This document shows, piece by piece, positions 35,056 to 43,377 of a stretch of 64,000 bases of DNA; within the stretch, counting starts at the first letter, position 1; every line of letters starts with the position of its first letter. Position numbers and translations under genes: made by a program. Source of the DNA: Claveliimonas monacensis (GTDB lineage Bacteria > Bacillota > Clostridia > Lachnospirales > Lachnospiraceae); NCBI RefSeq assembly GCF_014982975.1, contig NZ_JADCKL010000002.1:372001-436000 (forward strand), written 5' to 3'. The notes beneath the pieces are model-generated. The model did no database searches and had not been told where the DNA came from. It was given only the letters and a program-made list of their open reading frames with translations.

Positions 35056-36399
35056 CTACAGCTCATAGTGTCTCTCTATGAAGTCTGTACTGAACATGCC
35101 GCTCTGGAAATCCGGATGATTCAGCACATCGTAGAGGAAATCCAGATTTGTAGTCACTCCCTTGATCCTGAACTCGCCCAGGACGCTGATCATCTTCCGG
35201 ATGGCGCTCATCCTGTCCCTGTCATAGGCGATGATCTTGACGATCATGGAATCATAGTAGGGCGGTATGGTGTAGCCCGGGTAGATGGCTGTATCCATCC
35301 GCACTCCGTTGCCGCCCGGGAGATAGAGCTTCTCCACCGTCCCCGGGCAGGGCATGAAATTATGCAGCGGGTCCTCCGCATTGATCCTGCACTCAAGGGC
35401 GTGTCCCCTGAAGCAGATGTCCTCCTGCTTCACACTTAGGGGAAGGCCGGCAGCTACGCTGATCTGCTCCCGGATCAAATCCACACCGGAGACCAGCTCG
35501 CTGACCGGGTGCTCCACCTGGATCCTGGTGTTCATCTCCATGAAGAAGAACTCGCCGGACTGGTCCAGGAGGAACTCGATGGTTCCCGCATTCTCGTATC
35601 CCACGGCCTTCGCCGCCTGCACTGCTGTGTCACAGATCTTTTCCCGGGTCTCCGGGGAGATAAAGGCACAGGGTGACTCTTCTATCATTTTCTGGTGCCT
35701 TCTTTGCACCGAGCAGTCCCTCTCGCCCAGATGGATTACATTCCCGAACTTGTCGGCCATGATCTGGACTTCGATGTGTCTGGGAGACTGTACATAACGC
35801 TCCAGGTACATACTGCCGTCCCCGAAGGCGTTCACCGCCTCCTGCTTTGCCGCGTGGAAGAGCCCCGGGAACTCCTGGCTGTTCCAGGCAAGGCGCATGC
35901 CTTTTCCGCCGCCTCCCGCAGAGGCTTTGATCATGACGGGGAAGCCGATGACCTCCGCCGCCTCCAGGGCTTCCTCCGCCTCGTACACCGGGCTGTCCGT
36001 TCCCGGAACCACAGGGATCCCCGCCTCTTTCATGGTATGTTTTGCCTCGGATTTGTTGCCCATCTTGTCGATAAGCTCACCGGAAGGTCCGATAAATGTA
36101 ATGCCGAACTTCGCACATTTCTCTGCAAAATCTGCATTTTCAGAGAGAAAGCCAAATCCCGGATGGATAGCCTCCGCCTTTGTGGCCAGGGCCGTGCTGA
36201 TGAGCCGGTCCATGTCCAGGTAGCTGGCGGACGGAGCCGCCGGACCGATGCAGACTGCCTCATCTGCCAGTCTCACATGCATGGCGTCCTCGTCTGCCTC
36301 GGAGTACACTGCCACGGTGCGGATGCCCATCTCCCGGCAGGCCCGGATGATGCGCACAGCGATCTCTCCTCTGTTTGCAATCAGTATTTTCCGAAACAT
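35056..36399 (-). CDS. accC: Biotin carboxylase AccC-type subunit
   Basis: A 447-residue ATP-grasp enzyme that carboxylates biotin on its carrier with bicarbonate and ATP. IANRGEIAVRIIRACRE at the start, KASAGGGGKGMRLA in the ATP-grasp lid, the EMNTRIQVEHPVSE metal and catalytic site, and GHALECRINAEDP are all intact. No acetyl-CoA carboxyltransferase genes (accA/accD) are nearby. The only carboxyltransferase-like proteins beside it are PxpB and PxpC, whose folds match the carboxyltransferase domain of urea carboxylase. Confidence 0.93.
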   Translation of the reverse strand: MFRKILIANRGEIAVRIIRACREMGIRTVAVYSEADEDAMHVRLADEAVCIGPAAPSASYLDMDRLISTALATKAEAIHPGFGFLSENADFAEKCAKFGITFIGPSGELIDKMGNKSEAKHTMKEAGIPVVPGTDSPVYEAEEALEAAEVIGFPVMIKASAGGGGKGMRLAWNSQEFPGLFHAAKQEAVNAFGDGSMYLERYVQSPRHIEVQIMADKFGNVIHLGERDCSVQRRHQKMIEESPCAFISPETREKICDTAVQAAKAVGYENAGTIEFLLDQSGEFFFMEMNTRIQVEHPVSELVSGVDLIREQISVAAGLPLSVKQEDICFRGHALECRINAEDPLHNFMPCPGTVEKLYLPGGNGVRMDTAIYPGYTIPPYYDSMIVKIIAYDRDRMSAIRKMISVLGEFRIKGVTTNLDFLYDVLNHPDFQSGMFSTDFIERHYEL

Positions 36400-36411
36400 C
36401 TTTTTTTGCTC

Positions 36412-36846
36412 CTATCCCTCGATGACGAAGAGAGGCTGCGCGTACTCTACCAGTTCCCCGTCCTTTACAAGGACTTCAGACACTGTGCCGCCGCATCCTG
36501 CCACTACATCGTTCATCATCTTCATTGCCTCGATGGTTCCCATCACCTGTCCCTGTTCCACCGTGCTTCCCACAGTCACAAAGGGCTCTCCGCTCTGGCT
36601 GTCAGAGGCATGGAAGATGCCTACAAGGGGCGAGCGTATGATAGTTCCTTCCTGGATGGACACTTCTTCCTCTTTCTCCTCAGGCTCCGCCTGCCGGCTG
36701 CTCACCTCCGGGGCTGCCTGGCAGCTTTCTGTCCGGGCCGCCGTCTTTTTGATGGAGATGCGGAAGTCTCCGTCCTGTATCTCAAATTCTGTCACGCCGG
36801 ATCTGTCCACTTCGTGGAGCAGGGCTGTGATCTTTTCCAGTTTCAT
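36412..36846 (-). CDS. accB: Biotin carboxyl carrier protein AccB-type
   Basis: A 144-residue BCCP. An N-terminal helical segment and an acidic linker (PEEKEEEVS) lead to a biotinyl domain, with the target lysine K109 in EAMKM. It carries CO2 between the AccC subunit and a carboxyltransferase. It is encoded between pxpC and accC, 12 bases before accC. It could also feed a distant acetyl-CoA carboxylase, but its place inside the pxp operon argues for a dedicated carboxylase. Confidence 0.93.
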   Translation of the reverse strand: MKLEKITALLHEVDRSGVTEFEIQDGDFRISIKKTAARTESCQAAPEVSSRQAEPEEKEEEVSIQEGTIIRSPLVGIFHASDSQSGEPFVTVGSTVEQGQVMGTIEAMKMMNDVVAGCGGTVSEVLVKDGELVEYAQPLFVIEG

Positions 36847-36894
36847 GTTTCATTTCCCCTTCTATGTGGCGCCGCACCTGTGCGGCAAGGTTTC

Positions 36895-37848
36895 TCAGCC
36901 CCTCTGTCCCAGACATCTCTCTAGGTTCTTCAGTTCTTTCTGCTGCCGCAGATACAGTTCCTGGGCAAGCTGAATGCCTACTCTCACAAAATGCACCTTG
37001 TATCCAGGTACGCTCTGCGCCAGTTTTGGAAGATCCACGGAGATAACGGTTCCGATCTTTGTGTAGCCTCCTGTAGTCTGCCGATCCGCCAGCATGATAA
37101 TGGGCTGGCCGTTTGTGGGCACCTGGATGGATCCGAACACAATACCGTCTGAGATAGTATTTCCATCCTTGATGTGGTGCAGGGGTTCTTCTCTTTCCAG
37201 CCTGCAGCCCATCCGGTCAAATTCATTTGTAATGGTAGCACTGTACCAGAAGAATTTTCTCACTTCCTCCTCGGAAAATGCTGTGTCCTGGGGACCAGTC
37301 ACCACCCGCAGAGTCACTTCCTTCTGGGGGAATTTCTCCGGTTCAAGCTTTCTCATCTCCATTTTCGGAAGGCTGGTCTTAGGGTTCACAAAGCCGATGG
37401 CATCGCCTTTTTCCAGCTTGCGTCCCTCCACGCCGCCGATCTTGTTTCTCATAAGGGTTGCCTTGCTTCCCATCACCACCGGCACGTCCAATCCGCCGGC
37501 AAAAGCGATGTAGGCCCGGGCTCCGCCAGTTGCCACACCAAAAGCGACAGTGTCTCCCGCATGGACAAGCACTGCCTGGTACATGGGGATCGGCTCATTG
37601 TTCACAGTGGGAGATACATTAGCCCCTGTCACCGCGATGATATTGTCCTTCTCAAACTTCAATGTGGGACCCATAAAAGTCATTTCCAGAGCGCTCTCGC
37701 CTCTTTTATTTCCCACTAAGATATTGGCAAGGAAAAAGGACTTGGTATCCATAGGTCCTGCCGGCGACACGCCGTACTGCTGATAGCCGAAACGCCCTTC
37801 ATCCTGTACAGTCGTCTGTATTCCTGGATTTTCAACAACGATTCCCAT
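36895..37848 (-). CDS. pxpC: PxpC/KipA, biotin-dependent carboxyltransferase-like subunit
   Basis: A 317-residue AHS2-domain protein. VENPGIQTTVQDEGRFGYQQ, GVSPAGPMD and GGYTKIGTVISVDL are the family signatures. AHS2 proteins form a pair with AHS1 (PxpB) in 5-oxoprolinase, and the same pair forms the carboxyltransferase domain in urea carboxylase and allophanate-related enzymes. It is encoded three bases after pxpB and 48 before accB. Its function here could be lactam hydrolysis or true carboxyl transfer. Confidence 0.9.
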   Translation of the reverse strand: MGIVVENPGIQTTVQDEGRFGYQQYGVSPAGPMDTKSFFLANILVGNKRGESALEMTFMGPTLKFEKDNIIAVTGANVSPTVNNEPIPMYQAVLVHAGDTVAFGVATGGARAYIAFAGGLDVPVVMGSKATLMRNKIGGVEGRKLEKGDAIGFVNPKTSLPKMEMRKLEPEKFPQKEVTLRVVTGPQDTAFSEEEVRKFFWYSATITNEFDRMGCRLEREEPLHHIKDGNTISDGIVFGSIQVPTNGQPIIMLADRQTTGGYTKIGTVISVDLPKLAQSVPGYKVHFVRVGIQLAQELYLRQQKELKNLERCLGQRG

Positions 37849-37851
37849 CTT

Positions 37852-38583
37852 CTATTTCACCGCCTTTTTCGCATATGTTTCCACCTTGTAAGTTCCTCTT
37901 TCCACATCCGCCTTGATCTGGTCGTACTCCTTCCGGCTGACAGGCTGATATTTCACCCAGTCTCCTGCATGGGCCAGGAAGGGGTCTTCTTTCGTGTAGT
38001 CACATACCTTAAGCGGCGTAGCTGCGACAACATTCCATCCGCAGGGCTGATCAAAGGGGATCAGGTTGGAAAGATTTTCTCCAACTACAATAGAACCGCC
38101 GTTGATCTTCACTCGCGGCGACTCTCTCCTCTTAAAATGGAAGGGCTCCTCGAACCTTGCCATGTAGGCGTGTCCGGGCGCAAATCCGAGCATATACACA
38201 TAGTACTCGTGTTCCGAGTGCATCCTGATGAACTCTTCCACAGAGACATTTTCAAATTTTGCGCAGTCCTCCAGATCCAGCGCAAACTCCTTGTCATAGC
38301 AGATAGGCACTACCTTTACGATCTGGGATGCCTCGTCCGCCTTCCCCGCGTCCGCCATGCGCTTCTTCACTTCCTCCACAAGCTGATCATAGAGGATCTT
38401 CTCCGGTCTGTAGTGGATGAGCAGCGCCGCATAGGTAGGCACCATCTCAACAACTCCCTCAATAGGATCTGTCTCCAGATTGTGCATTAGGCCGCGCACC
38501 TTCTGGTTGACATCCAGGCTGATCTCATCGCCGAGCTGGACATACAGGGATTTTTCTCCGCCCATCAGAAATTTTGCCTCCAT
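37852..38583 (-). CDS. pxpB: PxpB/KipI, AHS1-domain subunit
   Basis: A 243-residue KipI-like protein with AHS1 domain. GDEISLDVNQKVRGL, the HYRPEKILYDQLV segment, GFAPGHAYMARF and SIVVGENLSNLIPFDQPCGW are conserved. In E. coli and B. subtilis PxpB pairs with PxpC. The B. subtilis homologue KipI also inhibits the sporulation kinase KinA. I chose the ATG at 38583, eight bases after AAAGGAG. The in-frame ATG at 38652 has none. It is first gene of the operon. Confidence 0.9.
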   Translation of the reverse strand: MEAKFLMGGEKSLYVQLGDEISLDVNQKVRGLMHNLETDPIEGVVEMVPTYAALLIHYRPEKILYDQLVEEVKKRMADAGKADEASQIVKVVPICYDKEFALDLEDCAKFENVSVEEFIRMHSEHEYYVYMLGFAPGHAYMARFEEPFHFKRRESPRVKINGGSIVVGENLSNLIPFDQPCGWNVVAATPLKVCDYTKEDPFLAHAGDWVKYQPVSRKEYDQIKADVERGTYKVETYAKKAVK

Positions 38584-38756
38584 CTCTTTCACTCCTTTCA
38601 CCGTTATTGCGATTCGTCTGCTTTTGGTAAATTGTCTTAATTTTTCGCTCAATTAATGCGTTTCTTTATTAATTATTTACAGTATATCACACGGGTTTTG
38701 TTTCATAAAATAAATTATTTTTGTGGAATATATTAACATTTTCTATATTTAATGTT
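38584..38756 (-). promoter_or_regulatory. Upstream region of the pxp-acc operon
   Basis: A TATACT box (minus strand, about 38686-38691) has no good -35 partner, as expected for a LysR-activated promoter. AACATT (38733-38738) and AATGTT (38750-38755) are inverted and AT-rich, and may be the LysR site or a weak lysR terminator. Confidence 0.4.
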
Positions 38757-39668
38757 CTACTGTCCGACGTATCCCCAGTCTTTTGTCCGCAGATACGCAT
38801 TGATCTTCTCCTCAAAGACCTGCACGGCCTTCAGGGTGGCCTCGTTTGGATATTTATGCTTGATCTTGTACGTGATCCTCTCGGGAGGCTGCGTGGCGTT
38901 GGCGATCTCACTGATCTGCACCGGGCGCAGGCTGGCGATCCGCTCCGCCACAGAGATGGGCACGATAGCCCACAACGTGTCATCTGCCAGCAGATGAAGG
39001 AGAAGTTCAAAGGTATCCACCTGTATCCGGGGCCACTCTCCCTTGCTGATGGTCTGGTCATGCCAGATCTGATAGTTGGCCTCCCAGCTCACAAAGATCT
39101 CTTTCTGGGGATCCAGTTCATCTGTGTGAATGGCTTCCCTGGGCTCTCCTGCCCGGGCAGACCGCAGGATATACATTTTCTCCCGCATGATAGGTTCTGT
39201 CACAATATTTTTAAACTGAAGATGGTGATACACAAACCCAATGTCGATCTCATGGTTTTCCAGAAGTCCATAGAGCTCATAAGAATAGTGCGTTTTAATA
39301 TGAAGGTTCATCACATGTTCCTTCTCATTCAGGATCTGCCTGTACAGGTCAAAAAGGATGGCACTGTTCATCGTGTCCGTACAGCCCACCGTCAGGCACA
39401 GCCTGTCCTGGCTGTGCTTTAAAAGCTGCATCTCCTGCCAGATGGAGACCCACCTCTCCGCAATAGGGATGAATTCCTCCCCCTGGGTAGTCAGCTCGAT
39501 CTGTTTGTAGCCTTTCTTCCTTGTAATAAGCTTTACATCCAGTTCCTCCTCCAGCGACTTCAGTCTGTGGCTCACAGTGGGCTGGGACAGGAAAAGATTT
39601 TCCGCTGTCTTTGTAATATTTTTTGTCTTTACGATCATAAGAAATGTCTCGATATCTGCTAAATTCAT
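38757..39668 (-). CDS. LysR-family regulator of the pxp-acc cluster
   Basis: A 303-residue LysR protein. The winged helix is typical (ADIETFLMIVKTKNITKTAE, then LFLSQPTVSHRLKSLEEEL). The effector domain runs from about residue 90 and belongs to the broad CysB/CbbR type. It lies between a divergent class V PLP enzyme gene and the pxp-acc operon, and probably controls both. The ATG follows AAAGGAGGGGG. Its promoter shares its -35 region with the divergent gene. Confidence 0.9.
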   Translation of the reverse strand: MNLADIETFLMIVKTKNITKTAENLFLSQPTVSHRLKSLEEELDVKLITRKKGYKQIELTTQGEEFIPIAERWVSIWQEMQLLKHSQDRLCLTVGCTDTMNSAILFDLYRQILNEKEHVMNLHIKTHYSYELYGLLENHEIDIGFVYHHLQFKNIVTEPIMREKMYILRSARAGEPREAIHTDELDPQKEIFVSWEANYQIWHDQTISKGEWPRIQVDTFELLLHLLADDTLWAIVPISVAERIASLRPVQISEIANATQPPERITYKIKHKYPNEATLKAVQVFEEKINAYLRTKDWGYVGQ

Positions 39669-39743
39669 GTTCTCCCCCTCCTTTGTCGGGTCTGTCGGTT
39701 TCCGTACCCTGCGCGGTCCGTTTTAAATATAAATTTTTTCAAT

Positions 39744-39793
39744 ATTATACAATAAAATTATTCATTTCACAATTTTTTTGTGCATGATATAAT
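39744..39793. promoter_or_regulatory. Overlapping divergent promoters of lysR and the PLP enzyme gene
   Basis: Leftward: TTGTGA (39767-39772), 17-bp spacer, TATAAT (39744-39749). Rightward: TTCACA (39766-39771), 16-bp spacer, TATAAT (39788-39793). The two -35 boxes use the same TTCACAA bases on opposite strands, so polymerase can occupy only one at a time. Confidence 0.75.
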
Positions 39794-39843
39794 AAAGGCA
39801 AGAAACAAACGGGACTATATCCTATATAAAAGGAGGAGAAACT

Positions 39844-41127
39844 ATGAACGCAGAACACGGAATATTATTCCCGGAGGAATACCAGAAGCACCTGAAGGCA
39901 CAGTTCTGTTACGCGGATGCAGACCCGCTCTACGGGCCACGTCTTTTCTTCGAGAACTCCGGCGGATCTCTTCGCCTGAGAGCCGCCGTTGAGGCGAAAG
40001 CAGCCTGCGAGCAATTCCCGGACTGCCCGGAGAGAAACTATGCCAGAGGTCTGAAGCTGGCTCACTATGTATCCGAGGGAACGAAAGAGATACTGGAGGT
40101 TGTCTTCGGAGCCAAAAGCGGCGCTCTCGTGACAGAGCTCTCCGCTTCCCAGACCATGTTCCAGATCGTGGATGTCATTCTTGAAAATGTAAAATGGGGA
40201 ACGAACGCTGTGACATCCTGCCTGGAGCACCCGTCAGCACACGACGCTGTAGAGTACGCCTGCACGAAGACAGGAAGAGAATTCCGGGAGGTTCCGGCCA
40301 ACAAGACCACCGGCGGGATTGACGTAGATGAGGTTATGAAATACGTGGACAAGGACACCTGCCTTGTCAGCATCATGGCTGCATCCAACATCTCCGGAAA
40401 CATCATGGACGTCAAAGAGATCGTCCGGAGAGTGAAGGAAGTCAACCCTGAATGCTATGTGATCACAGACGCTGTACAGCACGCCCCCCACGCTGTCATT
40501 GACGTGGAGGACTGGGGCGTTGACGCGACCAACATCGCGCCTTACAAATTCTTTGGTGTAAGAGGCTGCGGATTTGCCTATGTATCGGACCGCGTAGCCA
40601 CCATGATGCACCACAAACTGACATTTAAAGATCCGAATGTATGGGCTCTTGGAACACCTACTCCCGGCAACTTCGCTGCCATGATGGCTGTCATCGACTA
40701 TGTATGCTCCATCGGCGAGCATTTCATCCACAGCCAGGACAAGCGCGAGCTGTTCGTGGAGGGTATGAACCGTATCCACATGCAGGAGAGAGCTCTTCTG
40801 TACCGTATGCTGGAAGGAACTCCGGAAGTTCCGGGACTCCGTCATATTCCTAATGTGGAAGTTTACGTAGATATGGAAGACCTTACATACAAAGACCTGA
40901 TCATCGCCATGGGTATCAAGGGCATCGATTACCCCGAGTGCGTTATCGAGTACATGAAGAGAGGCGTCACCGTATTTGAGCGTGTGAGAAGCAGCATGTA
41001 CTCCAGGAGGATCGTGGACACCCTGGGCATCCCGGGCGCGATCCGCGTATCACCGCTCCACTGTCATGGCGCAGAGGACGTCGACAAATTCCTGAAGATC
41101 ACAAAGGAGATCGCCGAGTCCGTATAA
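39844..41127 (+). CDS. Class V aminotransferase-fold PLP enzyme
   Basis: A 427-residue PLP enzyme of the cysteine desulfurase/isopenicillin N epimerase group. The PLP lysine is K235 in APYKFFGVRG, and ITDAVQHAPH (D209) contacts the PLP ring. FFENSGGS near residue 36 and IRVSPLHCHGAEDV at the end are typical of the group. It lacks the catalytic-cysteine loop expected for a true SufS. Reaction unknown: beta-lyase, epimerase or transaminase activity are all possible. It is transcribed alone, divergent from lysR, with AGGAGGAG before the ATG and a strong terminator after it. Confidence 0.85.
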   Translation: MNAEHGILFPEEYQKHLKAQFCYADADPLYGPRLFFENSGGSLRLRAAVEAKAACEQFPDCPERNYARGLKLAHYVSEGTKEILEVVFGAKSGALVTELSASQTMFQIVDVILENVKWGTNAVTSCLEHPSAHDAVEYACTKTGREFREVPANKTTGGIDVDEVMKYVDKDTCLVSIMAASNISGNIMDVKEIVRRVKEVNPECYVITDAVQHAPHAVIDVEDWGVDATNIAPYKFFGVRGCGFAYVSDRVATMMHHKLTFKDPNVWALGTPTPGNFAAMMAVIDYVCSIGEHFIHSQDKRELFVEGMNRIHMQERALLYRMLEGTPEVPGLRHIPNVEVYVDMEDLTYKDLIIAMGIKGIDYPECVIEYMKRGVTVFERVRSSMYSRRIVDTLGIPGAIRVSPLHCHGAEDVDKFLKITKEIAESV

Positions 41128-41166
41128 ACATGCTCCACTCTTTACTCATTTCATGATATACAGAGA

Positions 41167-41200
41167 GGCCCGCAGACACTGTTAACGTCTGCGGGCCTTT
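41167..41200 (+). terminator. Intrinsic terminator of the PLP enzyme gene
   Basis: GGCCCGCAGAC and GTCTGCGGGCC, a perfect 11-bp stem with a nine-base loop, followed by TTT. Forty bases after the stop. Confidence 0.85.
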
Positions 41201-41279
41201 CCATTAATTCCGTTTTATCATCCCTGCAACACCGCTGCAGATGCTTCATTTTGTAAAAGTTTGATGTTTTAATGCAATG

Positions 41280-41313
41280 CAAAAGATCCACAGAAAACTC
41301 TGCGGATCTTTCT
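41280..41313. terminator. Likely original terminator of the tRNA-Glu gene, displaced by the island
   Basis: AAAGATCC/GGATCTTT with an inner CAGA/TCTG stem. It sits only five bases outside the left 27-bp repeat, on the side where the tRNA 3' end lay before integration. T-runs are present on both strands. Confidence 0.6.
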
Positions 41314-41317
41314 TAAA

Positions 41318-41344
41318 AAGTGACTCCGAGGGGAATCGAACCCC
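41318..41344. repeat. Left attachment repeat (attL)
   Basis: 27-bp perfect copy of 52110-52136, from AAGTGACTCCGAG to GAACCCC. It equals the T-arm and acceptor end of tRNA-Glu and is not followed by a complete tRNA, so it is the displaced target. Confidence 0.9.
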
Positions 41345-41395
41345 GGCCTAAAAGCCCGCAATCCCTTGTGGTTACTGCGTTTGCGGCACATTGCA

Positions 41396-41426
41396 TTTGA
41401 TACACTTTGATACACTTTTGATACAC
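41396..41426. repeat. Integrase arm-type sites, left end (three copies)
   Basis: TTTGATACAC occurs three times (41396-41405, 41406-41415, 41417-41426), just inside attL. The same ten-mer occurs twice inside attR in the same orientation. This is the pattern expected for arm-binding sites of a tyrosine integrase. Confidence 0.7.
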
Positions 41427-41432
41427 CTGACA

Positions 41433-42641
41433 TCAGAGACCCGCCACCTGATCGATCGCTTCGATCTTCTGTCTCATGCTCTTCCGATCCTTGTAGTAAT
41501 AATTCTTTGTAGTCTTAATATCCGTATGCCCCATCTGAGAAATAATAAAAGATTCTTCCGCTCCGCTGTCCAGCAGGATCGTCCCGTATGTTTTCCGGAT
41601 TTTGTTCAGCGACCTGACCGGAATATCCAGTTTCTGGCAGATGGACTTCAACCGCCACGTAAAACTGTAAGTCCGGATCCGCTTCCCGTTCTTCATAAAC
41701 ACATATTCGCCAAACGGATTTTGTCTCTTAATCTCTTTCACAATCCATAACGCCTGTTTCGGGATCAGTACGGTTCTTATGCCGGCTTCTGTCTTTGGAA
41801 AATCCCGTACCTCATACACATTTTCGCCATCCTCATTTTGATAATGGATCTCTGTTCTGTGTACATCAACACTTCTATCCAAGAAATCTTCCTTCTTCAG
41901 TGCGGCCAGCTCACCAGGTCTGACACCCGTCTTAAACGCCAGAAGGAGTCCGAGATTAATAAGATCCAGCTGCGAAGAAATAATGTACTGAATGATCTGG
42001 TCAGTTTCTTCCTCGGAAAACACCAGTGCCTCATCCGGCTGCTGATTTCTTCGGAATGCTTTTCTTGAGATTTCCATATCAGAGATCACTTCTGTGATAC
42101 TGAAATCAATGTACTTTTTCTTTTTTGCCAGCTTAAAGATCCCATAAATAAGTGTCCTGAGATTACTGTACCCTTTTGCAGTCAGATTCTTTTCATGGAT
42201 AATGTTCAGAATGAAATCTTCAATTTCATATTCTGACACGGATTTTATTTTACGCCTGCCGAACACTTCCATACATTCTGAAAATTTTCTGTCATATCTG
42301 TTTTTGGTGGCAACAGATATTTCTTCTCTGGAAAGTTTCCCTGTAATCCACTGTTCGTAAACATCCTTCACCGTCGGGTTTTCCATCTGTGCCTTCCAGT
42401 AATCCGCAACAATATCTTCTATTCCCTGACGCGTACTGCTCCTCTTGTGTATCCGTTTTTTCTCAGCATCCGGCAAATAGGTATGCCAGAGTCCCTCTTT
42501 GCCTTTCCATATACTATATGGATGTTTTTCTATCAATTCCTTTCGTTTATTCAAAGCAATCTGCTCTTGAACGTATTTCACATCAATCATACCGTTTTCA
42601 AGAGCGTACTGCAATACATCATTCAGTTCTTTTCTCTCTAT
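41433..42641 (-). CDS. int: Tyrosine site-specific integrase of the island
   Basis: About 402 residues. The N-terminal part is an arm/core-binding region with the segment WKGKEGLWHTYLPD. The C-terminal catalytic domain has Arg in KTGVRPGELAAL, Lys in the beta-hairpin, QMGHTDIKTT and the nucleophile Tyr in NYYYKDRKS. The usual HxxRH box reads NKIRK here, so both histidines are replaced. Start is uncertain: the nearest good site, AAAGGAGGTGA, is followed by ATA at 42641, where family homology begins. The ATG at 42740 adds 33 unmatched residues and has no ribosome site. It is close to attL, as expected. Confidence 0.85.
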   Translation of the reverse strand: MERKELNDVLQYALENGMIDVKYVQEQIALNKRKELIEKHPYSIWKGKEGLWHTYLPDAEKKRIHKRSSTRQGIEDIVADYWKAQMENPTVKDVYEQWITGKLSREEISVATKNRYDRKFSECMEVFGRRKIKSVSEYEIEDFILNIIHEKNLTAKGYSNLRTLIYGIFKLAKKKKYIDFSITEVISDMEISRKAFRRNQQPDEALVFSEEETDQIIQYIISSQLDLINLGLLLAFKTGVRPGELAALKKEDFLDRSVDVHRTEIHYQNEDGENVYEVRDFPKTEAGIRTVLIPKQALWIVKEIKRQNPFGEYVFMKNGKRIRTYSFTWRLKSICQKLDIPVRSLNKIRKTYGTILLDSGAEESFIISQMGHTDIKTTKNYYYKDRKSMRQKIEAIDQVAGL

Positions 42642-42876
42642 TTGCCGGTCACCTCCTTTACGCAGTTTCCCTTCAAACAAGGGCAGGGCCTGTATGCTGT
42701 CAGGCACTTTCCAGGCATCCCTCAGGCAGTCTATAAACATTATTTTTGTTTTATTTTTCAGGACTAAGGCAGTCCAGGCAGTTTATTTCACTTCTTAAAT
42801 AGAAATAAATTATAAAATAAAAAAAGAAGTCATTTTTACCCGCCTGAGCCGCCTGAAACGCCGGGAGCATTTTCTG

Positions 42877-43377
42877 TTACTCTGTACGGACTTCCACATG
42901 GATCCCACGGAAGCCGCGCACGGTCTTCCCATTTCTGCCGGGAAGATTTTTATCATAGGTCAACCCCAGTGTTTCTGCATTCTCATTCAGATACTTCTTG
43001 AAGGTATTCTCTGCCCTGGGCCTTTCCAAATTGTCCTCGCACCATTTCCGGTAGGCAGCGTAAAGCCGCCTGGAACTGGCATAGGTTCCTTCTTCCCTTC
43101 TCACATATCCGGCAGAATTCAGGAATGAAATGATATTGTTCTCATTTTCCATCAGATCTTCCAGATTCTTCCTTGCCCGGTCACTGATGCTGAATTCAAA
43201 TCCATTCCGAACCAGTCTGTGCAGTCCTTCCAGACACCACAGTACGATCCCTTCTGTCTCCCGGATCAGCTTGTCTCCCAGATACCGGTCATCCTTCCGG
43301 TCGGCAGGCCGGTCTTTTGTCGTCAGTAGGATCTGCCTGCGATAGAACCCATAGGACTGGTCATGGAGAGATTTCAA
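42877..43377 (-). pseudogene. D5/P4-type replication helicase, C-terminal fragment
   Basis: Residues SLHDQSYGFYRRQILLTTKD, then IVLWCLEGLHRLV and the winged-helix tail (YRKWCEDN to GFRGIHVE), match the C-terminal part of phage/plasmid D5-N/P4 primase-helicases. The reading frame opens only at a TTG (43377) that corresponds to an internal leucine of the family. The ATPase core that should precede it is missing. Together with 43374-43880 it forms one broken gene. Confidence 0.75.

Noticed and set aside
39844-41127. Reading the class V PLP enzyme as SufS for the SmsCB pair
   Set aside because: The catalytic cysteine loop is not recognisable, and the gene is 37 kb away under a LysR-type divergent promoter.
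41321-41390. A second tRNA-Glu gene at the left end of the island
   Set aside because: Only the last 24 bases of the tRNA are present. No anticodon arm or 5' half follows, so this is an attachment-site copy.
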